From positions 15,386,501 through 15,450,500 of the forward strand of contig NC_051094.1 of assembly GCF_901709675.1 (NCBI RefSeq): a stretch of DNA of 64,000 bases, in the 5' to 3' direction. This DNA is from Syngnathus acus (taxonomy: Eukaryota > Chordata > Actinopteri > Syngnathiformes > Syngnathidae). The position numbers and the translations under genes were made by a program. The notes beneath the pieces are model-generated. The model saw nothing but the letters and a program-made list of their open reading frames with translations, did no database searches and was not told the DNA's origin. Positions within the stretch are counted from its first letter, which is position 1; each line of letters starts with the position of its first letter. This document shows, in pieces, positions 40,701 through 52,038 of the stretch.

Positions 40701-41030
40701 TTTGCTGAGGAAGCACTTGTGTTAGCATGTGAGCATTAGCGAGGCTACTTACAAATAACTGCAGAGGACGACCGGTGACTGAGCCGTGTACTCAAATGCA
40801 TCTGTGTAATTCGTACTTTCAACTGGTACATCATATTTGACAGTTTCTGGGGTCTGTTCGGAGAAAGGAAGTACTGTCGAACCAGGAACAGATGAACCGG
40901 TAGCTGCGTCTGTGGTGGACGAGTTGTGGGAATGGATCCCTTCCAAACATTGCAAAAGAATTACTGTCAGTAACAGGAGTAGTTGTCCACACAGCAAGAT
41001 GTAGCTTACTGAAATCATCATCGCCGTCAA
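37788..41030 (-). CDS. tm2d2: TM2 domain-containing protein 2
   Basis: Four coding exons: 40754/40753-41030, 40384-40471, 39759-39874 and 37788-38001, all with GT-AG borders and consistent phases, giving about 231 residues (the human protein is about 214). The N-terminus has a hydrophobic signal segment ([20 protein letters not shown]). The luminal part has [20 protein letters not shown] and [16 protein letters not shown] with conserved cysteines. The last exon encodes the TM2 domain: [20 protein letters not shown], then [20 protein letters not shown], then a second membrane helix ending near NWCTYY. The DRF motif is present. TM2D proteins are membrane proteins related to the fly amyloid-binding-protein-like Amaretto group; biochemical function is little known. 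In mammals TM2D2 adjoins ADAM9; here the upstream neighbour is a T-box gene. Confidence 0.95.
38938..39063. repeat. 63-bp tandem duplication in TM2D2 intron 3
   Basis: Two adjacent 63-bp copies beginning TTTGGAAACATTGCCCTCT and sharing CACCTGATGGCATGGCAAT, with a handful of mismatches. Confidence 0.9.
39953..40020. repeat. Dispersed-repeat fragment
   Basis: GCTTTATTGTCAATTTCTTC and CAAGACACACAAAGAA match the segment at 52540-52600. Probably the inverted 3' end of a fish retroposon. Confidence 0.6.
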
Positions 41031-41707
41031 AGAACAACATGAACAGCGAATAAATTGTCATACGCATCAAAAGCCACCATCATGAGCTAAATCGATGTCC
41101 ATCGACTGTTTGTGTACCTCTTCTTCTTCTTTGGAATCAAACGGGGTCTTGTGATGCATTTTAACTTCATTACTGCCCCCTGCTGAAATAAATTGTCCAC
41201 TACGCTCTTGGTCCAGTTTCTGTTTTTCTTTTATTTTAACCAATTTGGTAATACGACGGGCAGGGTTATAATATTAGAAACCCCATGCAAGTATGTTACT
41301 ATGCAGTTTGAGACGATTTCTGGATCCCAAGCCCCTCAAAAGACAAGCACGTTTTTAAATGAATACAGTTTACATGCTATAAGTGAAAATTGAAGCAGAT
41401 TATTGTAATGTGTCTGTCTATCCTATTTTCACTCAGCTGCTATTTAATTGAACTAAAAATGTGTACAGGTATTTTATACAATGTAGTTTTATGCAACATA
41501 TGCCTGGACTTTTCACTTACAAGGAATATTATTTGATTTGGTACAGCTGTAGTTTACGTCATGCTGGTTAATATGTAACGCGTAAAAGCCCCCCAAAAAC
41601 CCCATCAATTTACTTAACTATTCAAGTTAATTTAACTCAAAGAAACAAATCATAAGAAGCATCAAACCAATTCATACCCATTTATACCCGTATGAATACG
41701 TATGTTT
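41031..41707. other. TM2D2 upstream region
   Basis: Between the TM2D2 start codon and a hAT element. It should contain the TM2D2 promoter on its left side, but I can identify no specific element. No other gene. Confidence 0.45.
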
Positions 41708-41715
41708 CTCTATAC

Positions 41716-42045
41716 CACAGGTGTCAAACTCAAGGCCCGGGGGTCATATACGGCCCGCCACATCATTTTATGTGGCCCGCGAAGATAATTTGTGCATCAA
41801 ATTCGTGTGTCATCACTAGAATTGCAAATTGTCTTCACTTAATAATGTCTTTTTTTTTTATATTTGACCAGTTTTTACTCATCTGATTTGAAAACGAGTT
41901 ATTTGTCAGTTTGTTTTGTAGCTTTTACTGTATATAATATGAGGTGCTCATACATTTATTTGGGTTGACAGTCATAATGGCCCTCCGAAAGAAGCTATGA
42001 CTACAATGCGGCTCGCGAAAAAAATGAGTTTGATACCTACCCCTG
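41716..42045. mobile_element. Non-autonomous hAT element, copy 2
   Basis: Begins CACAGGTGTCAAACTCAAGG and ends in ACCCCTG. Perfect 8-bp duplication CTCTATAC at 41708-41715 and 42046-42053. The interior is collinear with 7442-7767. Confidence 0.93.
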
Positions 42046-42054
42046 CTCTATACG

Positions 42055-42482
42055 TACATGAGGTATGATAAAGACCAAGGATGGGACATTTCCAAATACA
42101 ACAATTCGATACTGTTCAGGTAAATCAAAACCAACTTTTTTATTCCGATCTGTTTCCGTTGCATACAAAATAATAAATTAACTGTGATACAGAAATTCAG
42201 TCTTTAACTACATATCATGAACAAAGTCAAACACATTGACAATGTGCATTTTGGGATGTATTACCATGAATAAAATTAACTGATTGCTGCGTCTCTATTT
42301 GAAGGGCCCAAATAACTTCCTGACCCCGTTCGCCTGCACACCATGGTCAAAAGCATTATCCTTGAGAGAGCTGAGGTATGTTTGGAACACACCAAACCAT
42401 ACAGTACTAGTCCAGAAAGCCAGATATACTGTCTGTCCCTAAAAATCACATTATGTTGAAAAGATGATCTGTGTGTAGTACA
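42055..42482. other. Spacer, no gene seen
   Basis: AT-rich sequence between two transposons downstream of the T-box gene; no recognisable coding frame. Confidence 0.45.
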
Positions 42483-42484
42483 TA

Positions 42485-42652
42485 CCGTAATTTTCGGACT
42501 ATAAGTCGCGTTTTTTTTCATAGTTTGGGTGGGGGGGCGACTTATACTCAGGAGCGACTTATATACATATATATGTTTTTTTTCACTTTTTTGGGCATTT
42601 TATGGCTGGTGCGACTTATACTCCGGTGCGACTTATAGTCCGAAAATTACGG
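42485..42652. mobile_element. 168-bp end-to-end derivative of the CCGTAATTTTCGG family
   Basis: Starts CCGTAATTTTCGGACTATAA, ends in the exact inverted complement, and is flanked by TA (42483-42484, 42653-42654). The left half matches the left end of copy C at 13688 and the right half matches its right end near 14950-15062, so about 1.2 kb of interior is missing. A classic internal-deletion miniature element. Confidence 0.93.
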
Positions 42653-42853
42653 TAATTGTTTAATTGAGTACACGAATCTCTCCCATTTCCATGAACATGC
42701 AGAGGTTTTCCATTTTTCTGTCTTTAAATCAGCCACCATTAATTTGTTCTAAAAACACATTGCCATGTTTTTACCATGTTTACCACACTTAAGTTGTCAC
42801 AGACAGTTTTTTTAGACTCACACAATAAATGGCAGGAGGCAGGCAAACCAATT

Positions 42854-42859
42854 TTTATT
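42854..42859 (-). terminator. Candidate T-box gene polyadenylation signal
   Basis: AATAAA on the minus strand about 180 bp beyond the T-box stop codon. Confidence 0.45.
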
Positions 42860-43038
42860 TCACCAACCAAAGGGGAAAAAGAGTGATCATAAACCAATTA
42901 AGCCAATATGGAGAATTGGAAGTGAAATAAAACTTGAATAATGGTTTGGAAATAGGTTGGCTGCATGCATTTGTCGTCAGTGTTTACAACTGTCTTTCTG
43001 CTTGTGCACAGGTTGTCTCCTGGTTTACAGTCTCCCCT

Positions 43039-44605
43039 TCATCCAGTGTCTTTTTGTTTTAGGGTTAGCCAATCGGTTTCCAAATATTGGAACCCATCAG
43101 CCACAGGCGGAATAGGTGGCCATGTTATTGGAGAAGAAAAATAGTCCCAGTTTGTCATACTTGAGTGGGGAAGGTCCATTCTGGGCTGCACTGGTGGGAC
43201 CGGGTAATGGGCTGATGATGAACTGAAGGTGGAGTAGGGATAGAACAGAAAGCCACCCAAGTACGACAGACTCATCAAGTTCTGTAAACAAATAGAACAT
43301 AGAATATGGACAATGACAATGATGCAAGAAGGATGATGTAATAATGCAATGGTATAATTTCTTTCTTTCTCAGCTCAACAGCAGTCTCCATCTAATTATG
43401 TTGATAAAGAAGTCACTATACTGTATGTACTACATGTTAACCCCCCTGAATGCTTTCCATAGATTGGTTATGTAGAATGAATGTCTTTTGATAACGACTA
43501 AACCAATTTGCAATGCTTATTTTGTGAGCTATCTGATTGAAGTCACAGAACAGTGCAGTATGTCCAATCTCAACCATGTGACCATACCTGCAAAAGAAAT
43601 GTATTCTGTTGAGGACATCCAAGTGACGTTGGACCCCAGACGGGCGTCACCAAGGTCTGCCCAGAACACGCTACTCTGTCCATTTGGGTGCCGCTGTACC
43701 AGCTGTTTAACTTGGAAGAATGGAGAGAATTCCGTCCAGTTGTTGAGTCCTGAAGATGTCTCTCTAATTCTGAATGAGAACAGCGACGAATCTCATTTTG
43801 CTCAGAGTCTTGCCGAACAGAACAATCAATCAGACTTGGTCTCCTTCCTGGAGAAATCCTCAGTTCAGCTTTTTTGCAGGTTCCATGTTCTTTTTCATTG
43901 TCACTGTCCTGAGCATCTTGTAGGAACAAAAATGAAGAGTAGAATTAATAGAATATTTATGCTATAGAGACTCATAAAAACACAATACAAAAAGCAGCAG
44001 CACCTGATGATTTTGAGTTGGGGGAATACTGTAGAAAACAATCTTTAGCAGGTTGACCTTTCACAACAGTCATTCGCATCTCTTTTGACTTTGTTGATGA
44101 ATCTGGTAGCTTCCTGTAGAATAATAATGAAAAATGTAAAGTCAAATGCAAAGTAAAATGCAGGGTCAAGCAGAAAACTTTCAAAGGGAAGTCAACCCTT
44201 TATCTTTACAGTAATATGGTGTCTTTGCCCCTACTAGTCTCAACACATTTGTGGAATATGAGTTAAGCAGCAAAAATTACCCACTTCCATCCATCTCAGG
44301 GGGCGGCCGACTGAAAATGACATCCCAATTGCTCTGATGTCATTTTCAGTCGACAGCAATTGGCAAAATGGCCACTCCCTGAGATGGATGAAAACAGGTC
44401 AATTTTGCCTCTTTGATTCATATTCTACAAACAAATATGAATCAGAAGAATGTGTTTCGACTAGTTGGGCTGCACAGAACATATCAATATAAGTTTGGTG
44501 TTTGACTTCATCTTCAAAGCAGTACATCATTGCAACAATTTGAACTATTTCAGAACAGTATTATGACATTATTGACATCAAAAGAATCAATCGATCAATC
44601 AATCG

Positions 44606-44659
<54 letters not shown>

Positions 44660-47600
44660 GTCAGAACATACATGGTGTCAAAAATATTTAGTTGCAGAAT
44701 GCGCAAGCATATATGACAGTCAATCTGAAGAGTTGGTGGACTTTTCGCCTTCATAATATAAAGAAAAAATAACCTGCCTCTTTTCTCTTTTACCATTTCC
44801 TGTGTCGCGAAATCCCTTTGCGAAAGGATTGTTGTCTATTTTCAGCTGAGTGATCTGAATGGTTGGCAAGAAAAAATAGTCACATTTAACGATGTCATCT
44901 GGTCGGTAATCAATAAATCACCATTTTAAGAAGATTTCTTTTTTTAACAGACCTCACCTTGTCATTCTGATAAGCTGTAACTGCAATGAACTCTGTCTCA
45001 GGGAAGATGTAAGTATGAAAGGTGCTGCTGCAAGACAGCTTCAGGATATTGTTTGCCTCTACGATGTGAAATCTTGGTTGATATTTGTGCATCGAGTTGA
45101 GGATGGTCTACAAATGAAATAGACAAATTTACTTCTGTTTTCAAATGGAGGGAAAAGACTCAGCGACCGTACTCGTACAATCCAAATAGTAGCTCTATAA
45201 ACTTTTACATGGGATAGCAAAGAAGTGTCAGGAGATTTAGTTCGGAAGGAAGGAGAAGATAACACCCTATAAGCACAGGTTTCATCTTCTTCATTCCCTG
45301 GTAGGTTTTATGATGTCACGTGAATAGCTTAATTCTTGTCCGCTACGCAGTAACAACTCTCAATAATTACATTTATTTATTACACATATTTGACAGTTTA
45401 CATTTAGTTACTGCCTTTTGTAGTCTATTGAACATTTATCAACAGTTATTAGATACCGTATTGGCCCGAATATAAGAGTTTTTTGCATTGAAATAAGACT
45501 GAAAAAGTTGGGGTCGTCTTACATTCGGGGTCTAGACATTATAACCATTTGCAATGCTAGATGGCGCCAGATATCTTTAAAGCAAAGTTACGTCGCCGCG
45601 CCTTAAGTCTCGCTTGAGTTACATCAGCTTATCGCGATTGTTGGAGCTTGTGCGCAGCGGTATGTTAAAGGTTGCTGGTATCGACTGAGTATGTTGCTGT
45701 GATCGTGTGCGTCTTTGACACAAAGTGAGTATATACATTTCATTGTTACTACTGTCTACTGTTGTGCCGTTTGTCTGATCGCAGTATGTTTCGTGTGTGC
45801 GCCGTATCATTGATAGCTTCGGCGCGCTTCTTTAAGTTTGCCTCGCATCGTACGAGTAGCCGTTACGCAGCAGCACAGCGACTAACGGTTGCCAGCAAAT
45901 GTATTTTGTTGTCTCGAAGACTTATGTTTGGTGTGTTGCCGAGAGTAGTTTATTTATGGCTATTTAGTATAGCGGAACCATTACGCGCAGTTAGTTATGT
46001 AATGTGTGCCGTCTACTAGTGTTGTGTGACGTCAGAAGTTGAGCGTTGACTTACGTGCTGTATTTCTGTCTGTTGCAGAACCACACACCACACACAAACA
46101 CACCACACACATACACACACACACAACCCACACACCCTTCACACGCTTCATACAATAATCACACACACAAGAATCACATTCATACACCCAAAGACTCACC
46201 CATGTACACTACACACACACCTGCTCTCACATCCTTACGACCAAACGTGTGCCTATACCCTTTTGCCAGTTTGCCTGTATGCCCCTATGAGCCTGTTACT
46301 TTTTTGCCAATAATTCAGTAAAGCAATCAAAACTGAACCACGTCCTCCCTCCTGTGTTCTGACCGACACCCGGGGGCCAAAAGAGCATAACCATCCGAGC
46401 CAACCCCCTATACAGACCTCAGGCTCCTCAACAATAGCGGTAGCAGTTTGCATTATTTTATTGCAATGTTTTTCCTTTTTCAGATTTGTTTCTAGACTAC
46501 AGTTACAGTTAGACTTCACTTTAATGGTTAATGCAGTTATTGCAATTTTGTTGTTTTATCACAGTAGATTGCTTTATTTACATTTCAAAAACCAGAAGCC
46601 ATTCATTTACAAATGTGATTGCACTTTAGTTTACATATTTAAATGTTCAGATATTAGGATGTGATTTTTTTTGCAGGATTTGAATGAGGCAAAATAACAT
46701 GCTTTTTCTCTCGAATATATTGTTATAATCATTTGTTTCAGATTTACTGTAATTATTTTCTGTATAAAAATTAAATTTGGTATTCAAAAAATATTTTTTC
46801 AAACTTGAGTCTTGAAAAAGAGGGGGTCGTCTTATAATCAGGGTCGTCTTTTATCGGGCCAATACGGTATATTCATAAATGTATGTATTTCAGTCAATTT
46901 CAGACGGTGATTATTTTTTGTTGTTTGTTTTTATTGTTTTTTACTCTTTAAATCATGTTCGAAATAAAGATTCATTCATTCATTCATTCATTCATTCATT
47001 CATTCATTCATTATGGCGGGCAGAAAGGCATTTATTTGTTGGAGGTGGCAGCTGCCATCCCACAGACGAGACGGAGGAGCTACTGATGTATAATAGGCTA
47101 GAAAAATGCTAAGAGAGAGGGAGAGACAGACACAGAAAGTTTTGATTGACAACTAGTTCAAATGATCGCGACTGCTCAAAACTGATGTATCATTGTACTG
47201 CACATTGCTTCTCAGGCCATGCACTTACAAATCCATGCGTGTCAGATTTATTGTTAGTAAGTTTCACTTTGTGGAACGTGACCACTTTGGACATCCACTG
47301 CTCGCCTGCGGCAGGGCTGTCCGGGTGAATGTACACGCGCTTGGGCAACTCTGGATCCGCCTTCCCCGCCACCATCCAGCGGGAATGATGAAATTTATAT
47401 CTGCGTTCATCCGCCGCCACGACGTCCATCATTAGGATGTATTTAGTTTTTGTTTCCATACCAGTGCATCTTAACCGTAAAGGTGGGAACATGCGCCTGG
47501 GGGGAAAGGTAGTCAGATTATAATTACATGTAACGACTCTGGATTAAATTGACGGAATTACCTTCCAGATTTTGTGATGACCATTTCAGTGCAACATTGA

Positions 47601-47674
47601 TGGAACTGTCTCCAAAGTTCGCTGGCCTCCAAATGTAATTTGGGCACGTCTTCTGTCTCCGCTCCCGTCTCCAT
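43039..47674 (-). CDS. T-box transcription factor, divergent Tbx2/3 class
   Basis: Seven coding exons: 47562-47674, 47229-47496, 44958-45107 (exon 3), 44778-44854, 44004-44113, 43588-43916 and 43039-43281; phases fit and give about 429 residues. Start chosen at [10 protein letters not shown], the only in-frame ATG before the T-box. The T-box spans residues about 12-205: [109 protein letters not shown]. The wording [12 protein letters not shown] and GFRDTGNG places it with Tbx2/3 rather than Tbx4/5 or Tbx6. It should bind T-half-site DNA in the nucleus. Odd points: many changes at normally fixed positions, an extra residue in [11 protein letters not shown], a tail far shorter than in Tbx2/3 (about 700 residues), and a GC splice donor after exon 4. 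I cannot assign it to a named paralogue. Confidence 0.9.
44286..44393. repeat. Fold-back repeat in T-box intron 4
   Basis: A perfect 17-bp inverted pair, CGACTGAAAATGACATC (44308-44324) against 44336-44352, with an 11-nt loop. An outer pair CCATCCATCTCAGG / CCTGAGATGGATG (about 44287-44300 and 44378-44391) brackets it. CTCAGGGGGCGGCC wording is known from dispersed teleost repeats, so it is probably a mobile fold-back. Confidence 0.75.
44588..44659. repeat. CAAT microsatellite
   Basis: About 17 CAAT units with early CGAT/CGAC variants, in T-box intron 3. Confidence 0.92.
45456..46867. mobile_element. TA-flanked TIR element with TTGGCCCGA ends (1.4 kb)
   Basis: Begins CCGTATTGGCCCGAATATAA and ends TATCGGGCCAATACGG, flanked by TA (45454-45455, 46868-46869). 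GGGTCGTCTTA motifs lie just inside both ends. It lies in T-box intron 2. The interior contains an 85-codon plus frame (45762-46019) with no recognised domain and a CA-rich tract near 46080-46220; no transposase. Its terminal CCGTATT is shared with the other TA-flanked families here. Confidence 0.85.
46966..47011. repeat. ATTC microsatellite
   Basis: About eleven ATTC units in T-box intron 2. Confidence 0.92.
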
Positions 47675-48733
47675 TTCGCGAGGCCTGTGCAGAAATCTGG
47701 CGTGGTGGTGAACTGCGCTTGAATCACTTCATCAGCTGGAGTAGGTTCCGATTATTCTATACGACGGCGGGGAACAGCGACGATCCGCTCGGAAATCTCC
47801 GGTAAGGTGCTGCAGTTTCGAGATTTTGCATGGTCTCAAAAAGTACAAATAAAAAGTGCGCCTCTTCCCAACTGCATAGTTGTTTTTGAGCAAAAACGGC
47901 AGAATTTGTTGTTGGGTCCGCTAGGTATTCGATCGGCTCCTAAACTTGAGTCCTCCAGAAATTCAGAAGAAGAAAAATCTGTCTGACGTTTGGACTGCAG
48001 AAGACACCCAGTGGGAGGGGTTTCCCATGTGTCGCACTTAATTAAATGATGACGCTGAAGTTTCTTTTGGCTTGATGAGTGTGATTTTATGGTAATTCTA
48101 AATTGCATATATCTAACAGATTATACAAGAACAGAAGTTGAATAATAGTTGCTTTTAAAGAGAATCTCTGTCACTGGCATCCCACTTAAGAGAGAAGAGT
48201 CATTCTTAAATTCCCCTGCGTGGAAATGTCCTTGCTCCATTTCACTGCATCTGCCCTGGCCAACATTACATCGTTCACTGTCCGCTTTACACACTTTGAT
48301 CTTCTGCATGAAATCCAGCGAGTCTATCTCTTCTTCAGCAGTATCATAGATTGGCTACTGCTGGCGGCGGCGGCGCCGAAGTGCACCTCTAGCACATTGA
48401 CTCTCAAAGGAATAAAATTGGCAACTGGCAAGTCAGTTGTCTTCCTTCCCACAACAGCGCAACGCCCGTTTCTAACTGCGTACATCTATAAAATTACAAA
48501 AAAAGAGAAGAAAACTCCACCCATGCGCACAGTTATGCTGCACATCACACGAGAGTGGCATTGGGAATGTAAATAAGGTCCTATGCCGAAGTGACTGACA
48601 CTTATTTGAAAACAGTGTGTTGTCACTAAAATGATGAATGCTGGCACTACTATTACAACATATTGTAACAATATCCCGTCGCATTAAAGCCCTCTTGAAT
48701 ACAGGATTAGATAGTGCCAGACTTGTTATATTG
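47675..48733. other. Upstream of the T-box gene
   Basis: Probably contains the T-box 5' UTR and promoter; no TATA box or other element can be assigned with confidence. A short CGG-rich patch lies at 48361-48376. No other gene recognised. Confidence 0.45.
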
Positions 48734-48741
48734 GCCTACAG

Positions 48742-49013
48742 CACAGGTGTCAAATTCAAGGCCCGGGGGCCAGATACGACTCGCCACATCATTTTATTAT
48801 CACTTTTAATAATATCTTTTTTTTTTTTTATATATTTGACCAGTTTTTACTCATCTGATTTGAAAATGAGTTATTTGTCAGTTTGTTTTGTAGCTTTTAC
48901 TGTATATAATATGGGGTGCTCATACATGTATTTGGGTTGACAGTCATAATAGCCCTCTGAAAGAAGCTATGACTACAATGCCGCCCGCGAAAAAAATTAG
49001 TTTGACACCCCTG
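48742..49013. mobile_element. Non-autonomous hAT element, copy 3
   Basis: Begins CACAGGTGTCAAATTCAAGG and ends TTTGACACCCCTG. Perfect 8-bp duplication GCCTACAG at 48734-48741 and 49014-49021. About 55 bp shorter than the other two copies because of a deletion in the left part. Confidence 0.93.
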
Positions 49014-49021
49014 GCCTACAG

Positions 49022-49714
49022 GATGCTGACTCGTCGACAGAGCAAAGAGTAGCTTGTGGTGAAAATAGAAGCATATCAGGGATTTAAAAAGTGGTCTGAA
49101 AATCAGAAAAATATTTTCAAGTTAATATCCTTGTTAATTGTTCTGGACATTTGTTTGTCAAATATAAAACAATGTTTTGGTGAAATGTCTCCACAGTTGC
49201 TGGTGTGCAACATGAACAATGAGCGAGTCTCAGTGATTCATTCAGAAGTGTGTGTGTGTGCGTGTGTGTGTGCATGTGTGTGTGTGTGTGGGGGGGGGCA
49301 TTTCAATTAAGACAATGGGCTTGTCAGCACAATGAGTTAGGGAATGAAAAGTCCATTAAAGTGCATCCGAATTGAAAAGTGACAATAGTTCACTCTGCTG
49401 ACTGGTCTGACAATATTGACTCAATCCTGTTGATTTGAACAGTGTGAATATTTATGTTTAGAAGTATTTGCTTGTCCTCTGTGTCTGCACCATTTAAGCA
49501 GATGGAGTGAATTGGTAACTCTAAGTGCTCACATAGTAACTAAGACGAATATTGTGCCAGAGAAAGCATTAGATCTTCTGAACACAACACGTTAGTTGAA
49601 AAATATAAATGCTATGTAACAAACATGGAACAGGTATGGGTCACTTTAATCCGATAGGGACCAATTGATATTTTTTTAATTTATTTATTTATTTTATTTT
49701 TTATTATTTTTTTC
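49022..49714. other. Intergenic, no gene seen
   Basis: AT-rich, with a TG tract and G-run at 49247-49299. A frame at 49056-49310 has no recognisable domain. Confidence 0.5.
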
Positions 49715-50490
49715 CGGTATGGCGCCGTAAGTGGCTGCCTCCCAGCAGTGTTCTCTCTTTTCCTCTTTATTTCCTTCTTTTCTCCTTTTTCTTTCTGTCT
49801 TTTTGTCCATTCGGCGATGCTGGTGCCTTCTACCGCACCTCGGTATCTCTTCGGATCGGATGTTTTTTATTTATTTTTTTCTTCGTGGGACCGGGATCAT
49901 CGGTCGAGGCCGGCGTAACTCTACGACGGCTTCCTGCTTATCCGGCCAGTGATGACCGGGTCCCTCGCCTTGGCCTTGCAGCCGCGACCCCTGTGGGGAG
50001 TCCGCTCCCTCGTGCTCGTCGGAACCAACGACTTTCGCCATGCTAGCCCCGTGGTGACCATCTGCACGTGCACCCGACTGGGTGCCCAGGACGCTGCTCA
50101 CACGTTTGCCTGCTTTGTGATGTTTTTCACCGATTCACGACCACGGTCCATTGGGCGCCGTTGAACTGGACTGCCCTTACACCTGTCTATGGACCCCGTG
50201 GAGGCTATTTTGTGTGTTTTGGGGTGTTCTCTTGTATTGGGGGTGCTGGTTGGCCGCTGTTACTTTTTTTCCTTTGTCTTTTAGCTTTGTTTTTGCTTTG
50301 ATGGCTTTTATCTTGTGCACTTTCTGACTTTCTTTGTGGCGCCGTTGTGTGGCAGCTTTATGAGAGCCTATTGAGTTGCGCTCATGCCATCTGTGTGTCT
50401 TTTGTATACCCACTCTGTGGTATGGATACTGCTGGGGCCTGAATTTCCCCACCCCTGGGGATCAATAAATATTCAATCAATCAATATCAA
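49715..50490 (+). mobile_element. Non-LTR retroposon remnant (leader and 3' end)
   Basis: Starts around GGTATGGCGCCGTAAGTGGC and ends CCCTGGGGATCAATAAATAT followed by a few CAAT units, the sort of 3' end seen on fish LINEs. It is GC-richer than its surroundings, strand-biased and without a reverse transcriptase frame. Likely an internally deleted LINE copy. Confidence 0.6.
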
Positions 50491-51089
50491 AGTATGTTGT
50501 GACCTTGCAAATATGGATTACAATACAAGTATGCCACAGCAGGTGGCTACCACAGTTGTCATACCGTGTAATCGTTATTAAAGCTTAAGAACAAATTATG
50601 GCTGTGTGATGTGTTTGTCTCTGCTGTGTATTACTGGACACTCCATTAAAGATGCATTGGTAACATGACAGCTGACAGATGATAGCTGATGTTTCAAGTT
50701 TCAGCTAGAACTCTCCAATGCAAGTGAATAATAAATCTCCATGTCCAGAGTCACTGTTGGACACAAACATCTCTCCTGTTCCCACTTGTCTCTTATGTAA
50801 ACGATAGAATGAAACTGTATTACCTTAATTCCTCACAGGATCTTGACACAAAACTGGCGTCAATTGTTTCAGGACTTTTCACTGTCCATTTATCGAACCT
50901 TGGATCACTGTTTTATGAGGCACAAAGAGGCAGGGTGATTACGGAAACAGATTCTTCCAAGAGCTGAGTCAATGTATTTTCATCCAGATAACTGCTTTTT
51001 ATCACAGTTACTGCTTCTGAAATTGTTTTTGCTGTGGCCAAATAACAATTTGTACAAATGATGTATGTTTAAAATAAAATACGTTGGCA
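50491..51089. other. Intergenic, no gene seen
   Basis: No recognisable gene or repeat. Confidence 0.5.
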
Positions 51090-51185
51090 GCATGGTGGTT
51101 GACTGGCTAGCCCGGCCGCCTCAAAGTGCAGAGGTCATGGGTTTGATTGTGAGCTCCGGTCTTCTTGTGGGGAGTTTGGGTGTTA
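51090..51185 (+). mobile_element. SINE head fragment
   Basis: GCATGGTGGTTGACTGGCTAG and a B-box-like GGGTTTGATTG followed by GGGGAGTTTGGG, a diverged tRNA-like SINE head. Confidence 0.55.
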
Positions 51186-51546
51186 TTATATGATATTACA
51201 GTGAAACTTCTACTTATGAACTTAATTTGTTCTGTGATCACATTTGAAGGTTGAAACGTTTGTAAGAAGAAGCGATTTTTCCCATAGGAATTAATGTAAA
51301 ATGTAAAATTAACGTTTAAGTGGTATACCTTAAAAGACATGACTGAATTCAGTACAGCAGTGGTCCCCAACCACCGGGCCGTGGACCGGTACCGGTCCAT
51401 GGGTCACTTGGTACCGGGCCGCCAAGCCACACAGGAAAAAAAAAAAATGTATCGACGATCAATTAATTCAGGTCAAGACGCTCGTCCCGGTCACGTGACA
51501 TGTTTCCCCAGTCGAGCCCGCAAAGCTAGCAAAAATGAGTAAGAAT

Positions 51547-51908
51547 CCCACCCACTTTCTGAACCGCTTAGTCCCCACGGGGGTCGCGGGTGTGCTGGAG
51601 CCTATCCCAGCCGTCATCGGGCAGTAGGCGGGGGACACCCTGAACCGGTTGCCAGCCAATCGCAGGGCACACAGAGACAAACAACCATTTGCACTCGCAC
51701 TCACACCGAGGGACAATTTGGAGTCCTCAATCGGCCTACCAAGCATGTTTTTGGGATGTGGGAGGAAACCGGAGTGCCCGGAGAAAACCCACGCGGGCCC
51801 GGGGAGAACATGCAAACTCCACACACGGAGGGCCGGAGGTGGAATCAAACCCGCACCCTCCTAACTGTGAGGCGGACGTGCTACCCAGTGTGCCACCGAG
51901 CCGCCCAG
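51547..51908 (-). mobile_element. Full-length SINE, antisense, 8-bp target duplication
   Basis: GTAAGAAT at 51539-51546 and 51909-51916 flanks an inverted copy of the SINE family. B box GGTTTGATTCC and all body blocks are present; the head lies at the right end. Confidence 0.9.
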
Positions 51909-52038
51909 GTAAGAATTTATTTTGAAAAATATAAAAAAATTTGCAATTCTCTCCCAATTACATCCGTCGGTTCAGGTCAAGACGCTCGTCTCGGTCACGT
52001 GACATGTCACCTCAGTCGAGCCCGCGAAGCAAGCAAAA

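Noticed and set aside
43488-43967. 159-codon plus-strand frame
   Set aside because: Antisense shadow of T-box exon 6, whose minus-strand frame fits splice sites and phases on both sides.
44773-44854. T-box exon 4 ending at the GT donor at 44773
   Set aside because: It would put exon 5 in a frame that meets a stop after about 20 codons and would lose the REKRK family junction.
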